A DNA stretch of 64,000 nt from Clostridiales bacterium. GTDB taxonomy: Bacteria > Bacillota > Clostridia > Christensenellales > CAG-138. This document shows, piece by piece, positions 49,683 through 58,685 of the stretch (the first letter of the stretch is position 1; each line of letters opens with the position of its first letter). The DNA lies in contig SFNQ01000013.1 of NCBI GenBank assembly GCA_004554165.1, forward strand, positions 32,030 to 96,029, in the 5' to 3' direction. The translations under genes were made by a program, and so were the position numbers. Below the pieces are notes generated by a model. That model was given only the letters and a program-made list of their open reading frames with translations, was not told the origin of the DNA and made no database searches.

Positions 49683-51752
49683 TTGAACAGCAAGTGGATT
49701 AAGACCCTGATCGTTTGGGTGGTTCTGTTTGCCGCCATCGTCTGGATGGTGCGGGGCATGGACATCCTGACAAGGGGAGAACCGGACGAACTGGATTACA
49801 ACGCGGACTTTTTGACGCTCGTGGAGCGTACCGAGGCCGGAAACGCCGGCCCAGAGGAGAAAACGATCAAGGCCATCCAGGTGGTCTATCGCGACGTCTA
49901 TGGCCTTTATCAGGGCAGCGAGCTTGAGCTCAAGGACCTGGAAAAGAATGCTGCCCGCAAGGCGGACTTCCATGTGGTCATCCCCTCGGAGGCCACCTTC
50001 CGTGCGGATATGGCCGCCATCGTATATGGGCAGAACCCCGACAAATACGGCAGCGTCGATGAGGTTTCCTCGCTGGACTATTCCTTTGCCTATGAGTCCG
50101 CGGTGGTGCAGGAGTCCATCTGGTCGGTCATCCTGCCCTACCTGATTATCATCGTGGCCCTGGGCGTGTTCTACTATTTCATCATGCGCCAGCAGGGCGG
50201 CGGCAAGCAGATGATGAACTTCGGCAAATCCCGCGCGCGCGTCCAGCTGGACGGGAAAAACCGCGTCACCTTCCAGGACGTGGCGGGCGCCGACGAGGAG
50301 AAGGAGGAGCTCAAGGAGGTCGTGGACTTCATGCGCGATCCCTCGCGCTTCAACGCCATCGGCGCGCGCATCCCCAAGGGCGTTCTGCTGGTGGGCCCGC
50401 CGGGCACGGGTAAAACGCTGCTGGCCAAGGCCGTGGCGGGCGAGGCCAACGTTCCCTTTTTCTCAATTTCGGGCTCCGACTTTGTGGAGATGTTCGTGGG
50501 CGTGGGCGCTTCGCGGGTGCGCGATCTGTTCCAGACGGCAAAGCGCGCAACGCCGGCAGTGGTGTTCATCGATGAAATCGACGCCGTGGGCCGCCATCGC
50601 GGCGCGGGCATGGGCGGCGGACACGACGAGCGGGAGCAGACGCTGAACCAGCTCCTTGTGGAGATGGACGGCTTTGCCCCCAACGAGGGCATCATCGTCA
50701 TCGCCGCGACGAACCGGCCGGATATTCTCGATCCGGCGCTGCTGCGTCCGGGCCGCTTTGACCGCCAGATCACCGTGAACTATCCGGATATCAAGGGCCG
50801 CGAGGAGATTCTCAAGGTCCATGCCCGCAACAAGCCCCTTGCGCCGGAGGTGAACCTTGCCACGCTGGCCAAGCGTACGCCGGGCTTTACCGGCGCGGAT
50901 CTTGAAAACGTGCTGAACGAGGGCGCCATCCTTGCCGCGCGCAACAACAGGGCGAAGATTGGCATGGCGGAGCTGGAGGAGGCCATCACCCGCGTGCAGA
51001 TGGGGCCGGAAAAGCGCAGCCGCGTGATCACCGAGGCGGATAAGAAGCTCACGGCCTACCATGAATCCGGCCACGCCATTGTGGCGCTGAAGCTGGAAAA
51101 CTGCGACCCCGTACACGAGGTCAGCATCATCCCTCGCGGCATGGCCGGCGGTTATACGATGATGCTGCCAAAAGAGGATAAGAATTACGTCACCCGGGGC
51201 AAGCTGGAGGACAGCATCGCCATGTCGCTGGGCGGCCGCGTGGCGGAGAAGCTGCGCCTGGGCGATATCAGCACGGGCGCGTACAGCGATCTCAAGCATG
51301 CCAGCGAAACCGCCCACAAGATGGTTTCCGAGTACGGCATGAGCGAGGAGATCGGTCCGATCTTCCTCGGCGGAAGCACCGAGGTGTTCCTCGGCCGCGA
51401 CTGGGGCCAGCAGCGCAACTATTCGGAATCGTTAGCAGCAAAGGTGGACGCCGAGACGCAGCGCATCCTGAACCGGGCTTTTGAACGGGCGGAGGAGGCC
51501 ATTGGCTCCGACCTCGACGCGCTGGACCGTGTGGCGGCGATGCTGATGGAATACGAGCGGGTTACGGGCGAGGAGTTCGCCGCGGTCTATGGCGGCGCGG
51601 ATCCGAGAGAGGTCATCGTTTCGACCCTGCCAGAGAAAGCGGCAGACCAACTGCCGGACGATACCCGGCCGCAGGAGGAAGCTGCGGCGGAAGCCGAACC
51701 GCAGGATGGCGGGGAGCCCTTGCCCGAGGGAGACGGCGGCAGCGAGGGCTGA
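49683..51752 (+). CDS. ftsH: ATP-dependent zinc metalloprotease FtsH
   Basis: 689 residues. Two membrane helices (about 6-27 and 142-162) enclose an extracytoplasmic domain. The AAA module has GPPGTGKTLLAKAVAGEAN (about 238), Walker B AVVFIDEIDAVG and the second region of homology TNRPDILDPALLRPGRFD. The protease has zinc motif HESGH (about 460) and downstream acidic ligand. The C-terminus is a glutamate/glycine-rich tail. It degrades misfolded membrane and some regulatory proteins. The start is TTG, nine bases after GGAGG. Confidence 0.97.
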   Translation: MNSKWIKTLIVWVVLFAAIVWMVRGMDILTRGEPDELDYNADFLTLVERTEAGNAGPEEKTIKAIQVVYRDVYGLYQGSELELKDLEKNAARKADFHVVIPSEATFRADMAAIVYGQNPDKYGSVDEVSSLDYSFAYESAVVQESIWSVILPYLIIIVALGVFYYFIMRQQGGGKQMMNFGKSRARVQLDGKNRVTFQDVAGADEEKEELKEVVDFMRDPSRFNAIGARIPKGVLLVGPPGTGKTLLAKAVAGEANVPFFSISGSDFVEMFVGVGASRVRDLFQTAKRATPAVVFIDEIDAVGRHRGAGMGGGHDEREQTLNQLLVEMDGFAPNEGIIVIAATNRPDILDPALLRPGRFDRQITVNYPDIKGREEILKVHARNKPLAPEVNLATLAKRTPGFTGADLENVLNEGAILAARNNRAKIGMAELEEAITRVQMGPEKRSRVITEADKKLTAYHESGHAIVALKLENCDPVHEVSIIPRGMAGGYTMMLPKEDKNYVTRGKLEDSIAMSLGGRVAEKLRLGDISTGAYSDLKHASETAHKMVSEYGMSEEIGPIFLGGSTEVFLGRDWGQQRNYSESLAAKVDAETQRILNRAFERAEEAIGSDLDALDRVAAMLMEYERVTGEEFAAVYGGADPREVIVSTLPEKAADQLPDDTRPQEEAAAEAEPQDGGEPLPEGDGGSEG

Positions 51753-51810
51753 CGGAGCGCGCCCGCGCCCCGTGCGGCAGGAGCGCGCGGATTTTCCTCT
51801 GATTGCAGGT

Positions 51811-51846
51811 CTGCGGGGGCGAAGCGATTCGCCCCGCAGCTTTTTT
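51811..51846 (+). terminator. Terminator after ftsH
   Basis: CTGCGGGGGCGAA pairs with TTCGCCCCGCAG over GCGA, with one bulged G, then CTTTTTT. Confidence 0.9.
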
Positions 51847-51871
51847 CGGGGCGGGAGGAAGGAAACGCACA

Positions 51872-52711
51872 ATGGAATTTCACAAACTGGATTTGCACAC
51901 CCACAGCTGCCTGTCGGACGGAACCTTCCGGCCGGCGGAGATCGTGCGCCTTGCGTCGGAGGCGGGGATTTCCCTGCTGGCGCTTACCGATCACGATGGA
52001 TTGCAGGGCGTGGCGGAGGCGCGGGAGGCTGCGGCGCAGACGCCGGGCCTGACCTTTCTTCCATCGGTGGAAATGGATACGGAGTTTCCCGAGGAGCTGC
52101 ATATTCTGGGGCTCGATCTGAACCCGGACGACGCGGCGCTGACGGACGCGCTTTCGCTTGCCGCGGAGCGGCGGCAGGCCCGCAATGAAAAAATTCTCGA
52201 TAAGCTGGCGGGCGTCGGCTGCGACGTGCGCCCCTTTCTGGATGCGCGCGCAGGCATTGTCACGCGCATGCACATTGCGCACGCGCTCTGCGACGGCGGC
52301 TTTGCCCGGGATACGAAGGATGCCTTTGCCCGCTATCTGCGTCCCGGACGGCCCGGCTACGCCTCCGTGCCGCGGTTTGCGCCGGAGGAGGTGATCCGGC
52401 TGATTCTGCGCGCCGGCGGCGTGCCGGTGCTTGCGCACCCGTGTCACCTGCGCTGCAATGTTCACCGCCTGGTTGCGGAGCTTGCGGAATACGGGCTTAT
52501 GGGTGTGGAGGTCTACTATCCGGCGGCAACGCCCGGCCAGATCGAGCAGCACGCCGCCATTGCCCGGCAGCACGGACTGCTGATGACCTGCGGCAGCGAT
52601 TTCCATGGCGCCAACCGGCCCGCATCCCCTCTCGGCTGCGCCTATCGGCCGGTACAGGCGCTGGAGGACTGCTGCCAATTCTTCATAAACCGTCACAAAA
52701 CCCCATCCTGA
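51872..52711 (+). CDS. PHP-domain phosphoesterase (nucleoside/RNase AM-like)
   Basis: 279 residues of the PHP family resembling YciV/RNase AM. Metal ligands: DLHTHSCLSDG, ALTDHDGLQG, PSVEMDTEF, MHIAHALCD, AHPCHL, and SDFHG near the C-terminus. Members hydrolyse 3',5'-nucleoside bisphosphates or trim 5' ends of short RNA. GGGAGGAAGG precedes the ATG. Confidence 0.9.
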   Translation: MEFHKLDLHTHSCLSDGTFRPAEIVRLASEAGISLLALTDHDGLQGVAEAREAAAQTPGLTFLPSVEMDTEFPEELHILGLDLNPDDAALTDALSLAAERRQARNEKILDKLAGVGCDVRPFLDARAGIVTRMHIAHALCDGGFARDTKDAFARYLRPGRPGYASVPRFAPEEVIRLILRAGGVPVLAHPCHLRCNVHRLVAELAEYGLMGVEVYYPAATPGQIEQHAAIARQHGLLMTCGSDFHGANRPASPLGCAYRPVQALEDCCQFFINRHKTPS

Positions 52712-52740
52712 CGCATATCATGTACCGGGGTGGTGCAAGC

Positions 52741-53382
52741 GTGAAGATGCGTTGGAAGCTCGGCCTTGCCGTCCTGATCCTCCTCGCGGTGATCGTGGGC
52801 GGCTTTTGTTATATCAACGCCAACCTGCGGCCCGTGCTGCGGGGGCTTGCGGGGGCGCGGGTGGAAGCTGTGGCGGCGAAGGCCATGAACGAGGCCATCA
52901 TGGATATGATCTCCGGGGAAAGCGAATCGCTCATCAAGGTTTATGAAACCGGCGGCAAGGTCTATCTGCTCCAGGCCAACAGCGGCAAGCTGAATGCGCT
53001 GGCGTCGGCCTGCGCCAACGCTGCGCAGCAGAAAATCGCCCGGCTGGGGGAGCAGGGCGTTACGATTCCCGTGGGTACCGTCTCGGGCGTGCCCATGCTT
53101 GCGGGCAAGGGGCCGAAGATTACCCTGCACTTTACGCCTGCGGGCGCGGTCGTCTCCTCGTTCAACAGCGAGTTTACCTCTGCGGGCATCAACCAGACGC
53201 GGCACAGGATCAATGTCTGCCTGACCGCCAATGTGCGCGTGATCCTGCCGGGCGAATCGCAGACGCTCGTGGTGCGCGCGGAGGCGACCATCGCGGAGAA
53301 TATCATTGTGGGCGACGTCCCGGGCGCCTATACGAACGTGGCCAACGAGGAGGATCTGCTCAACCTGATCCCCTCGGAGTAG
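52741..53382 (+). CDS. yunB: Sporulation protein YunB
   Basis: 213 residues. An N-terminal membrane helix (LGLAVLILLAVIVGGFCYI) is followed by the YunB domain: VEAVAAKAMNEAIMD, GKVYLLQANSGKLNALAS, GVPMLAGKGPKITLHFTPAG, and ANVRVILPGES. In Bacillus YunB is needed for normal sporulation and is made in the mother cell. GTG 52741 is chosen (GGGGTGG upstream). ATG 52747 is an alternative. Confidence 0.9.
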   Translation: MKMRWKLGLAVLILLAVIVGGFCYINANLRPVLRGLAGARVEAVAAKAMNEAIMDMISGESESLIKVYETGGKVYLLQANSGKLNALASACANAAQQKIARLGEQGVTIPVGTVSGVPMLAGKGPKITLHFTPAGAVVSSFNSEFTSAGINQTRHRINVCLTANVRVILPGESQTLVVRAEATIAENIIVGDVPGAYTNVANEEDLLNLIPSE

Positions 53383-53427
53383 CGCTGCCGGAAAAAATAA
53401 TATTTGACCCAAACCCTTTCGGATGGC

Positions 53428-53456
53428 TTGCCTGCGCGGGATTCCTCTGGTATAAT
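53428..53456 (+). promoter_or_regulatory. Promoter of the PRPP synthetase gene
   Basis: TTGCCT (53428-53433), 17 bp, TATAAT (53451-53456), 50 bp before the start codon. Confidence 0.85.
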
Positions 53457-53506
53457 CGATTCTGTGTGGGGAATCCCCGCGAACAATCGCGAAAAGAGGA
53501 ATCGGG

Positions 53507-54520
53507 ATGTATACTGGCGCAGGCATTATCAAAATCTACGCAGGCAGTACCGGACGGCCCTTTGCCCAGAAGATGTGCGCGTATCTCGGCACGCAGCTTG
53601 GCGATGCGGAAACCATCAAATTCTCCGAGGGCAACATTTTTGTGCGGATCAACGAATCCATCCGCGATAAGGATGTTTACATCGTCCAGCCCATCGGCCG
53701 CGCGCCCAACGATGAGTTCGTTGAGCTGCTGTTCTGGATCGACGCGTTCAAGCGCGCAAGCGCCAACTCCGTTACCATCATCGTTCCCTATTTTTCCTAC
53801 GCCAAAGGCGATAAGAAGGACGAGCCCCGGGTTTCCATCCGCGCGCGTGTGTGCGCGGACTGCATCGAGGCCACCGGCGCGGACCGCATCATTACCATGG
53901 ATCTGCATGCGCCGCAGGTGCAGGGCTTTTTCAAAATCCCGGTGGATCATCTGTACGCAAAATCCCTCCTGTGCGAATACATCCGCCGGCAGGGCATTGT
54001 GGACGATAACCTCGTGGTCGTCTCGCCCGACGCGGGCAGCGCAAAGCGCGCCCGGGAGTATGCCACCGAGCTGGGCTGCCCCGTGGCCATCGGCGACAAA
54101 ATGCGTTACGGCCACGATGAAAATGCCAAGGTGCTGGAGATTATCGGCGAGGTGCAGGGCAGGAACTGCCTCGTGATCGACGATTTTTCCATCTCCGGCG
54201 GTACGCTGGTGGACATTGCCTGCGGCCTCAAGGAGAAAGGCGCAAACAAGATCTATGCAGCCCTTTCGCATAACGTTCTGTCCGCAAAGGGCATCCAGAG
54301 GATTGAGGAGAGCCCGCTGGAGTTCCTCGTTTCCACGGATACGCTGGAGTGTCCGGATGCGGGTCTGTCAAAGAAACTGCGCTTCATCTCCGCTGCGCCG
54401 ATGTTTGCGCAGGCGGTCAAGATCGTACACGACCGGGCGCCCATGAGCACCATGTTTGAGCAGCGCGTGAACAAGCGCCTGCTGGAGATGAGCTTTATGG
54501 AGCAGCAATCCCTGCTGTAA
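53507..54520 (+). CDS. prs: Ribose-phosphate pyrophosphokinase, divergent form
   Basis: 337 residues. The fold is clear: GNIFVRINESIRDKDVYIVQP, ITMDLHAPQVQGFF, VVVSPDAGSAKRAREYA and a PRPP-loop-like LVIDDFSISGGTLVD. Several motifs differ from standard Prs: DKMRYGHDE in place of DKRR, DDFSISGGT in place of DD-x-x-DTAGT, and HNVLSAKGIQRI near the end. It should make PRPP from ribose-5-phosphate and ATP for nucleotide synthesis. The allosteric sites may differ. GAGG lies seven bases before the ATG. Confidence 0.87.
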   Translation: MYTGAGIIKIYAGSTGRPFAQKMCAYLGTQLGDAETIKFSEGNIFVRINESIRDKDVYIVQPIGRAPNDEFVELLFWIDAFKRASANSVTIIVPYFSYAKGDKKDEPRVSIRARVCADCIEATGADRIITMDLHAPQVQGFFKIPVDHLYAKSLLCEYIRRQGIVDDNLVVVSPDAGSAKRAREYATELGCPVAIGDKMRYGHDENAKVLEIIGEVQGRNCLVIDDFSISGGTLVDIACGLKEKGANKIYAALSHNVLSAKGIQRIEESPLEFLVSTDTLECPDAGLSKKLRFISAAPMFAQAVKIVHDRAPMSTMFEQRVNKRLLEMSFMEQQSLL

Positions 54521-54541
54521 AAAAGGAGAAGGAATGTCCTG

Positions 54542-54564
54542 CCGCGCCGCTGTCTGCGGCGCGG
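54542..54564 (+). terminator. Hairpin after the PRPP synthetase gene
   Basis: CCGCGCCGC (54542-54550) pairs with GCGGCGCGG (54556-54564), followed by TTCATCGTTT. The T-tract is interrupted. Confidence 0.55.
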
Positions 54565-55046
54565 TTCATCGTTTCCGCCGGGGAGCGGAACGCAAGGCGG
54601 CGCTTTCCTGCGGGAACGTTTCATCGCCGAGGGGAGAACAGGGCCGCAGGTAGACGCTTCGCCGCCGGCGGAAACACTGCGAAACGGCCTTCGGCGCCTG
54701 TCTTGTCTGCCAGGCCCCTTCTCTGGCGCGGCGAACAGGCGACCGCCGGCTGTCGGATTCCGGTTGCGGGGGCAGTAGCCGTGGGGGTGCTGCGGGTGAC
54801 GGCATCCGGCGCCGGTTCTGCTTTTGACGCAGCCCGGCGGCGGACCGACAGGCCCGGGATGCCTGGCTTTGCAAGGCATTTCTGCACAGTCCGCCGGAGA
54901 ACGCGCCGCCTCTTCCGGGATGGCGCAGGAGCGCCTGCAAGCGCTCCCGAACCGGCTGACGGCATGCCGCGCGCTTGTGCCGGGGCAAGGCTTTGCGAGC
55001 CTGGCGGCGCTGCCCAAACTCGCGATTCAAAAGCCGAAAAAAAGCG
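54565..55046. other. Gene-less GC-rich interval
   Basis: About 480 bp open in several frames on both strands, with R/P/A/G-rich translations and no domain or ribosome site. It is similar in character to 3696-4166 and 30183-30890. I see no repeat shared among them by eye. Confidence 0.5.
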
Positions 55047-55116
55047 TTGACAGAGGATAGCGCCTGTGGTATTATCATAGATTTTATTGACATTGCGTAA
55101 ATCGTTTCGATATAAT
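55047..55116 (+). promoter_or_regulatory. Tandem promoters of carD
   Basis: P1: TTGACA (55047-55052), 17 bp, TATTAT (55070-55075). P2: TTGACA (55087-55092), 18 bp, TATAAT (55111-55116). P2 is near consensus and lies 35 bp before the gene. Confidence 0.85.
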
Positions 55117-55150
55117 AATAAGCAGCAATAGTTGGCGAGGAGGTTGCTGC

Positions 55151-55621
55151 ATGTTTCAGATCGGCGATCTGGTCTGTTATCCGATGCATGGCGTCGGCGT
55201 CGTGGAGGCCATCGAAGAGCGGTCGATTCTCGGCGAGCAGATGCAATACTACATGCTGCGCTTTGTCATGGGTCGGATGACCGCCATGGTGCCCGTCGCG
55301 ACGGCGGAGTCCGTAGGGCTGCGCGCGCTGGTGGACGAGGAGGTCTGCGCAAAGGTGGTGGACTACCTCAAAAGCGACGACGTCATGGACGAAAGCGACA
55401 ACTGGAATCAGCGCTACCGCGATAATCTGGACAAGCTGCGCATCGGCGATATTTTTTCCGTGGCCGAGGTGGTCAAGTGCCTCATCCGGCGGGACAGGGA
55501 GAAGGGCCTGTCCGCAGGCGAGAGGAAGATGTACCTTACGGCGCGGCAGGTGCTTCTCGCGGAGCTTACTGCGTCAAGCGGAAAGGAGGAAGACGAGTTT
55601 TTGCCCCTGGTGGGAGGTTAA
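55151..55621 (+). CDS. carD: CarD/CdnL-family RNA polymerase-binding regulator
   Basis: 156 residues. The N-terminal Tudor-like RNAP-interaction domain is MFQIGDLVCYPMHGVGVVEAI through YYMLRFVMGRMTAMVPV. The C-terminal helical DNA-contacting part includes DNWNQRYRDNLDKLRIGDI and EKGLSAGERKMYLTARQVL. CarD proteins stabilise open complexes, notably at rRNA promoters. Tandem strong promoters suggest high expression. Upstream of yacL. Confidence 0.95.
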   Translation: MFQIGDLVCYPMHGVGVVEAIEERSILGEQMQYYMLRFVMGRMTAMVPVATAESVGLRALVDEEVCAKVVDYLKSDDVMDESDNWNQRYRDNLDKLRIGDIFSVAEVVKCLIRRDREKGLSAGERKMYLTARQVLLAELTASSGKEEDEFLPLVGG

Positions 55622-55654
55622 CAGAAAATTATCATTCAGGAGGCTCTTACCCCT

Positions 55655-56722
55655 ATGCGGAAGATTCTTCGTATCTTCATTTCGGCGGTCGGGTTGAGCG
55701 TAGGGTGCGGCGTTGTGGCGCTGGTGCTGTATAACGTCAAGTACCCGGGTTATGCCTATGTCATGCGCTATACAACCATGACGCCTGTGCTGATCGGCAT
55801 CTATACGGTGGCGGGTATTTCATTCGGACTTATTTTTTATTTTTTATCGCCACATATCATTGACGGCGTTCAACGCTTTTTCCGGCGGACGGAGAGCTGG
55901 CTGCACAGCACGCCCGCGCTGGATATTCTCTTTGGCGTTCTGGGGCTGATATTGGGATTGCTGCTGGCCTTCTTTGTCAGCCTGGCCCTGCGGGCGATCA
56001 GCATTCCCGTACTGCCTGAGATGATCTCTGTCCTTCTGTATCTCTGGTTTGGCTATCTTGGCTGTCATTTTGGCGTCGCAAGGCGCTCGGACATCATGCA
56101 GGGGGTGCGCGGCGCCGCCGCCGATGCAGGCGCGCGCCCGAAGGTGCTCGATACCAGCGCCATCATCGATGGGCGCATCTACGACGTCTGCAAGGCGGGC
56201 TTTATGGAGGGGACGCTGGTGATACCGGCTTTCGTGCTGAAGGAGCTGCGGCACATCGCCGACAGCAGCGACGCCATGAAGCGCAACCGCGGCCGCCGCG
56301 GACTGGACATCATCAAGTCCATGCAGGAAACGCTGGAACAGCCGGTTTCGGTGGAAGAGCGGGATTATGAGGATGTGGACGAGGTGGACGCCAAGCTCCT
56401 GCGGCTTGCGGCGGATCTTGGCGGCGTGCTCGTGACCAACGACTACAATCTCAACAAGGTCGCCGCCGTGCAGAAGATGCGCGTACTCAATATCAACGAC
56501 CTGGCAAATGCCATCAAGCCCGTGCTGCTGCCCGGGGAGGAGATTACACTGACCATTGTGAAGGAGGGCAAGGAGTCCGGGCAGGGCATCGGCTACCTTG
56601 AAGACGGCACCATGGTCATCGTGGATGGGGGCAAGCGCCATATCGGGGAGATGCGCCAGCTGATTGTGACAAGCGCGCTGCAAACCTCTGCCGGGCGCAT
56701 GATCTTCGCAAGACTGAAATGA
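55655..56722 (+). CDS. yacL: PIN/TRAM-domain membrane protein YacL
   Basis: 355 residues. Four membrane helices occupy the first ~150. The PIN nuclease-like domain (about 165-280) has VLDTSAIIDGRIYDVCKAGF with catalytic Asp, and LVTNDYNLNKVAAVQ. A TRAM domain closes the protein (GEEITLTIVKEGKESGQGIGY; DGTMVIVDGGKRHIGE). The domain order is the conserved one of YacL, usually near carD as here. Function not established. Confidence 0.93.
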   Translation: MRKILRIFISAVGLSVGCGVVALVLYNVKYPGYAYVMRYTTMTPVLIGIYTVAGISFGLIFYFLSPHIIDGVQRFFRRTESWLHSTPALDILFGVLGLILGLLLAFFVSLALRAISIPVLPEMISVLLYLWFGYLGCHFGVARRSDIMQGVRGAAADAGARPKVLDTSAIIDGRIYDVCKAGFMEGTLVIPAFVLKELRHIADSSDAMKRNRGRRGLDIIKSMQETLEQPVSVEERDYEDVDEVDAKLLRLAADLGGVLVTNDYNLNKVAAVQKMRVLNINDLANAIKPVLLPGEEITLTIVKEGKESGQGIGYLEDGTMVIVDGGKRHIGEMRQLIVTSALQTSAGRMIFARLK

Positions 56723-56758
56723 TCTTTCCCGCTCTGGATGAAAAATGTCATGAATTGC

Positions 56759-56788
56759 TTGACAGCGCGGGCCTGCGTCTACTATAAT
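56759..56788 (+). promoter_or_regulatory. Promoter of rpmH
   Basis: TTGACA (56759-56764), 18 bp, TATAAT (56783-56788), with an 85-base leader before rpmH. Confidence 0.88.
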
Positions 56789-56873
56789 AGCAAAGGTTAT
56801 CAACGCGCAGCGCCGCCTGCGCGAGACGGGTGGTTCGGCCGCCCCGAGTAATATCAAAAGTGAGGTGTAAGGG

Positions 56874-57008
56874 ATGGTACGGACCTATCAGCCGAAGAAA
56901 CGGCAGCGCAGCAAGGTGCATGGCTTTCGCAAGCGCATGAAGACCGCTGACGGCCGCAATGTTTTGAAGCGCAGACGCGCAAAGGGCCGCAAGAAGCTGA
57001 GCGCATAA
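56874..57008 (+). CDS. rpmH: 50S ribosomal protein L34
   Basis: 44 residues, MVRTYQPKKRQRSKVHGFRK, then RMKTADGRNVLKRRRAKGRK and KLSA: full-length L34. GAGGTGTAAGGG precedes the ATG. It is the first gene of the conserved rpmH-rnpA-yidD-yidC-jag-mnmE cluster that normally lies near the replication origin. Confidence 0.98.
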   Translation: MVRTYQPKKRQRSKVHGFRKRMKTADGRNVLKRRRAKGRKKLSA

Positions 57009-57050
57009 CAGCGCCGGTTTTTTTGCGCGCCGGACAGGACACAAGCGCTT

Positions 57051-57080
57051 GCGGCAAGCATTTGCTTGCCGCACGTTTTT
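57051..57080 (+). terminator. Attenuator between rpmH and rnpA
   Basis: GCGGCAAGC (57051-57059) pairs with GCTTGCCGC (57064-57072) over ATTT, then ACGTTTTTT. It probably reduces rnpA transcription relative to rpmH. Confidence 0.85.
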
Positions 57081-57112
57081 TACCTGCGTTATGGGGAGCC
57101 CGAATTGGAATT

Positions 57113-57454
57113 GTGAAACGCAAGGATGCTCTGAAGAAAAAAAAAGAATTCCGCTATACCTATCGTGTTGGCAAATCCACCTCGCACCGGCTGTTCGCCG
57201 TAATCGTGGCGCCGCGCCGGGGCAGGGACAGCCGGGTTGGAATTTCCGTGAGCAAAAAACAGGGCAACAGCGTACAGCGCAACCGCATCAAGCGCCGCCT
57301 GCGGGAGGCGGTCACGCCGTTGATTCCAAAGCTGCGCAGGGGCGTTAACGTCATTTTTGTCGCCCGCGACGGCGTTGCGGAGGCGCCGTTTTCCGAGCTT
57401 TGCCGCGCCCTGCGGGATACGCTGCGGCGCGCAGGCGTTCTTGAAAAGGAATGA
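57113..57454 (+). CDS. rnpA: Ribonuclease P protein component
   Basis: 113 residues beginning at GTG (VKRKDALKKKKEFRYTYRVG). The RNA-contacting signature is RNRIKRRLREAVTPLI, and GRDSRVGISVSKKQGNSVQR is typical. It helps RNase P RNA process tRNA 5' ends. The GGGGAG ribosome site is 14 bases upstream, so translation may be modest. It overlaps yidD by four bases. Confidence 0.95.
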   Translation: MKRKDALKKKKEFRYTYRVGKSTSHRLFAVIVAPRRGRDSRVGISVSKKQGNSVQRNRIKRRLREAVTPLIPKLRRGVNVIFVARDGVAEAPFSELCRALRDTLRRAGVLEKE

Positions 57455-57669
57455 GCAAATTGAAGAAAATCCTGATCGCCATGATCCGTGGCTATCAAAA
57501 ATATATTTCTCCGGCATTTCCGCGCCACTGCCGCTTTGAACCCACCTGTTCCCAGTATGCGATCGAGGCGATTCAAAAGCACGGGCTGTGGAAGGGGACG
57601 GGACTTGCGGCATGGCGGATTCTCCGCTGCAACCCCTTCTGCAAGAGCGGGTATGATCCGGTGCCGTGA
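57451..57669 (+). CDS. yidD: Membrane protein insertion efficiency factor YidD
   Basis: 72 residues with the family core RGYQKYISPAFPRHCRFEPT, then CSQYAIEAI and RILRCNPFCKSGYDPVP. The conserved cysteines and the amphipathic start are present. It assists YidC-dependent insertion. Start ATGA overlaps rnpA. Confidence 0.96.
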   Translation: MSKLKKILIAMIRGYQKYISPAFPRHCRFEPTCSQYAIEAIQKHGLWKGTGLAAWRILRCNPFCKSGYDPVP

Positions 57670-57710
57670 GCTGATCCAACGTTTATTAACCATATAGAGG
57701 AGGGAAATCC

Positions 57711-58685
57711 GTGCAAGGCGATTTCTTTTTAACACAATGGGTATTCCTTGGGATGCGGTGGCTCTTTGAGAACGTGACGGGCGAGAGCATCGCGCTGACC
57801 GTGGTGATTTCCACGCTGATCATCCGCGCCATTACCATCTTTGGCGACATCAAGTCGCGCAAGTCCTCCCTCAAAATGCAGGCGGTTCAGCCGCAGCTGG
57901 ACAGAATCCAGAAAAAATACGAAAGGGATCCCGAAAAGCTCAACCGCGAACGGCAGAAGATCATGCGGGAGAACAACGTCTCCATGTTTGGCGGCTGTTT
58001 GCCAATGCTGATAACCATGCCGCTGTTCTTCGTATTCATCGCGGCGTTCCGGCAGTGGGGTAACGAGATGATGGTCAGGCTGATCGTCGCCCTGCAGGAG
58101 AACGAAGAGGCGGGTCTGAAAATGTTCGAGAATTTCCGCTTCCTCTGGGTCAACAACATCTGGATGGCGGACAGCGGCCTGCAGCCGGTGATTTCCACGG
58201 CGCAGAACTTCCTCGCGAAGGCCAACGAACTGCCGCGCCTGCTCTATTTCCGGGATAACCCCGCGGCCGTGGAGCTGTTCGAGCGCCTGGGCTTTTTCGT
58301 TCAGGACGGCAACGGCGGCTACGCGCTTGCAACGCTGACCGAGGAGGTCGTGGCAAAATACAACGAGGTTATGGCGCCCTGCGTCAATCTGTATGCGGGC
58401 TATAACAACGGCTGGTTCATTTTCCCGCTGCTGTGCGGCGGAACCACGTTTTTGTCCACCTGGATCATGCAGCGCAACCAGCCGCAGAACAATTCTGCGG
58501 CGGCCGGCTCCAATAAGATGATGCAGTGGCTGATGCCCGCGATGACCTTTGTATTCTGCCTCACCAGCAACGCGGCTTTCGCGCTGTACTGGACGGTGAG
58601 CAACCTGGTCTCCATGGTGACCACGTTCTTTATTAACCGGAGCTTTGCAAAGAAGTCTGAGCTTTTGGAGGGACAGGCAAAATGA
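57711..58685 (+). CDS. yidC: Membrane protein insertase YidC/SpoIIIJ
   Basis: 324 residues starting at GTG after GAGGAGGG. It has five hydrophobic segments typical of Oxa1/SpoIIIJ, the cytoplasmic helical hairpin (KMQAVQPQLDRIQKKYERDPEKLN), FGGCLPMLITMPLFFVFI, and a C-terminal ALYWTVSNLVSM. No lipobox is visible at the N-terminus, unlike many Bacillus homologues. There is an extra loop of about 60 residues between TM2 and TM3. Confidence 0.94.
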   Translation: MQGDFFLTQWVFLGMRWLFENVTGESIALTVVISTLIIRAITIFGDIKSRKSSLKMQAVQPQLDRIQKKYERDPEKLNRERQKIMRENNVSMFGGCLPMLITMPLFFVFIAAFRQWGNEMMVRLIVALQENEEAGLKMFENFRFLWVNNIWMADSGLQPVISTAQNFLAKANELPRLLYFRDNPAAVELFERLGFFVQDGNGGYALATLTEEVVAKYNEVMAPCVNLYAGYNNGWFIFPLLCGGTTFLSTWIMQRNQPQNNSAAAGSNKMMQWLMPAMTFVFCLTSNAAFALYWTVSNLVSMVTTFFINRSFAKKSELLEGQAK

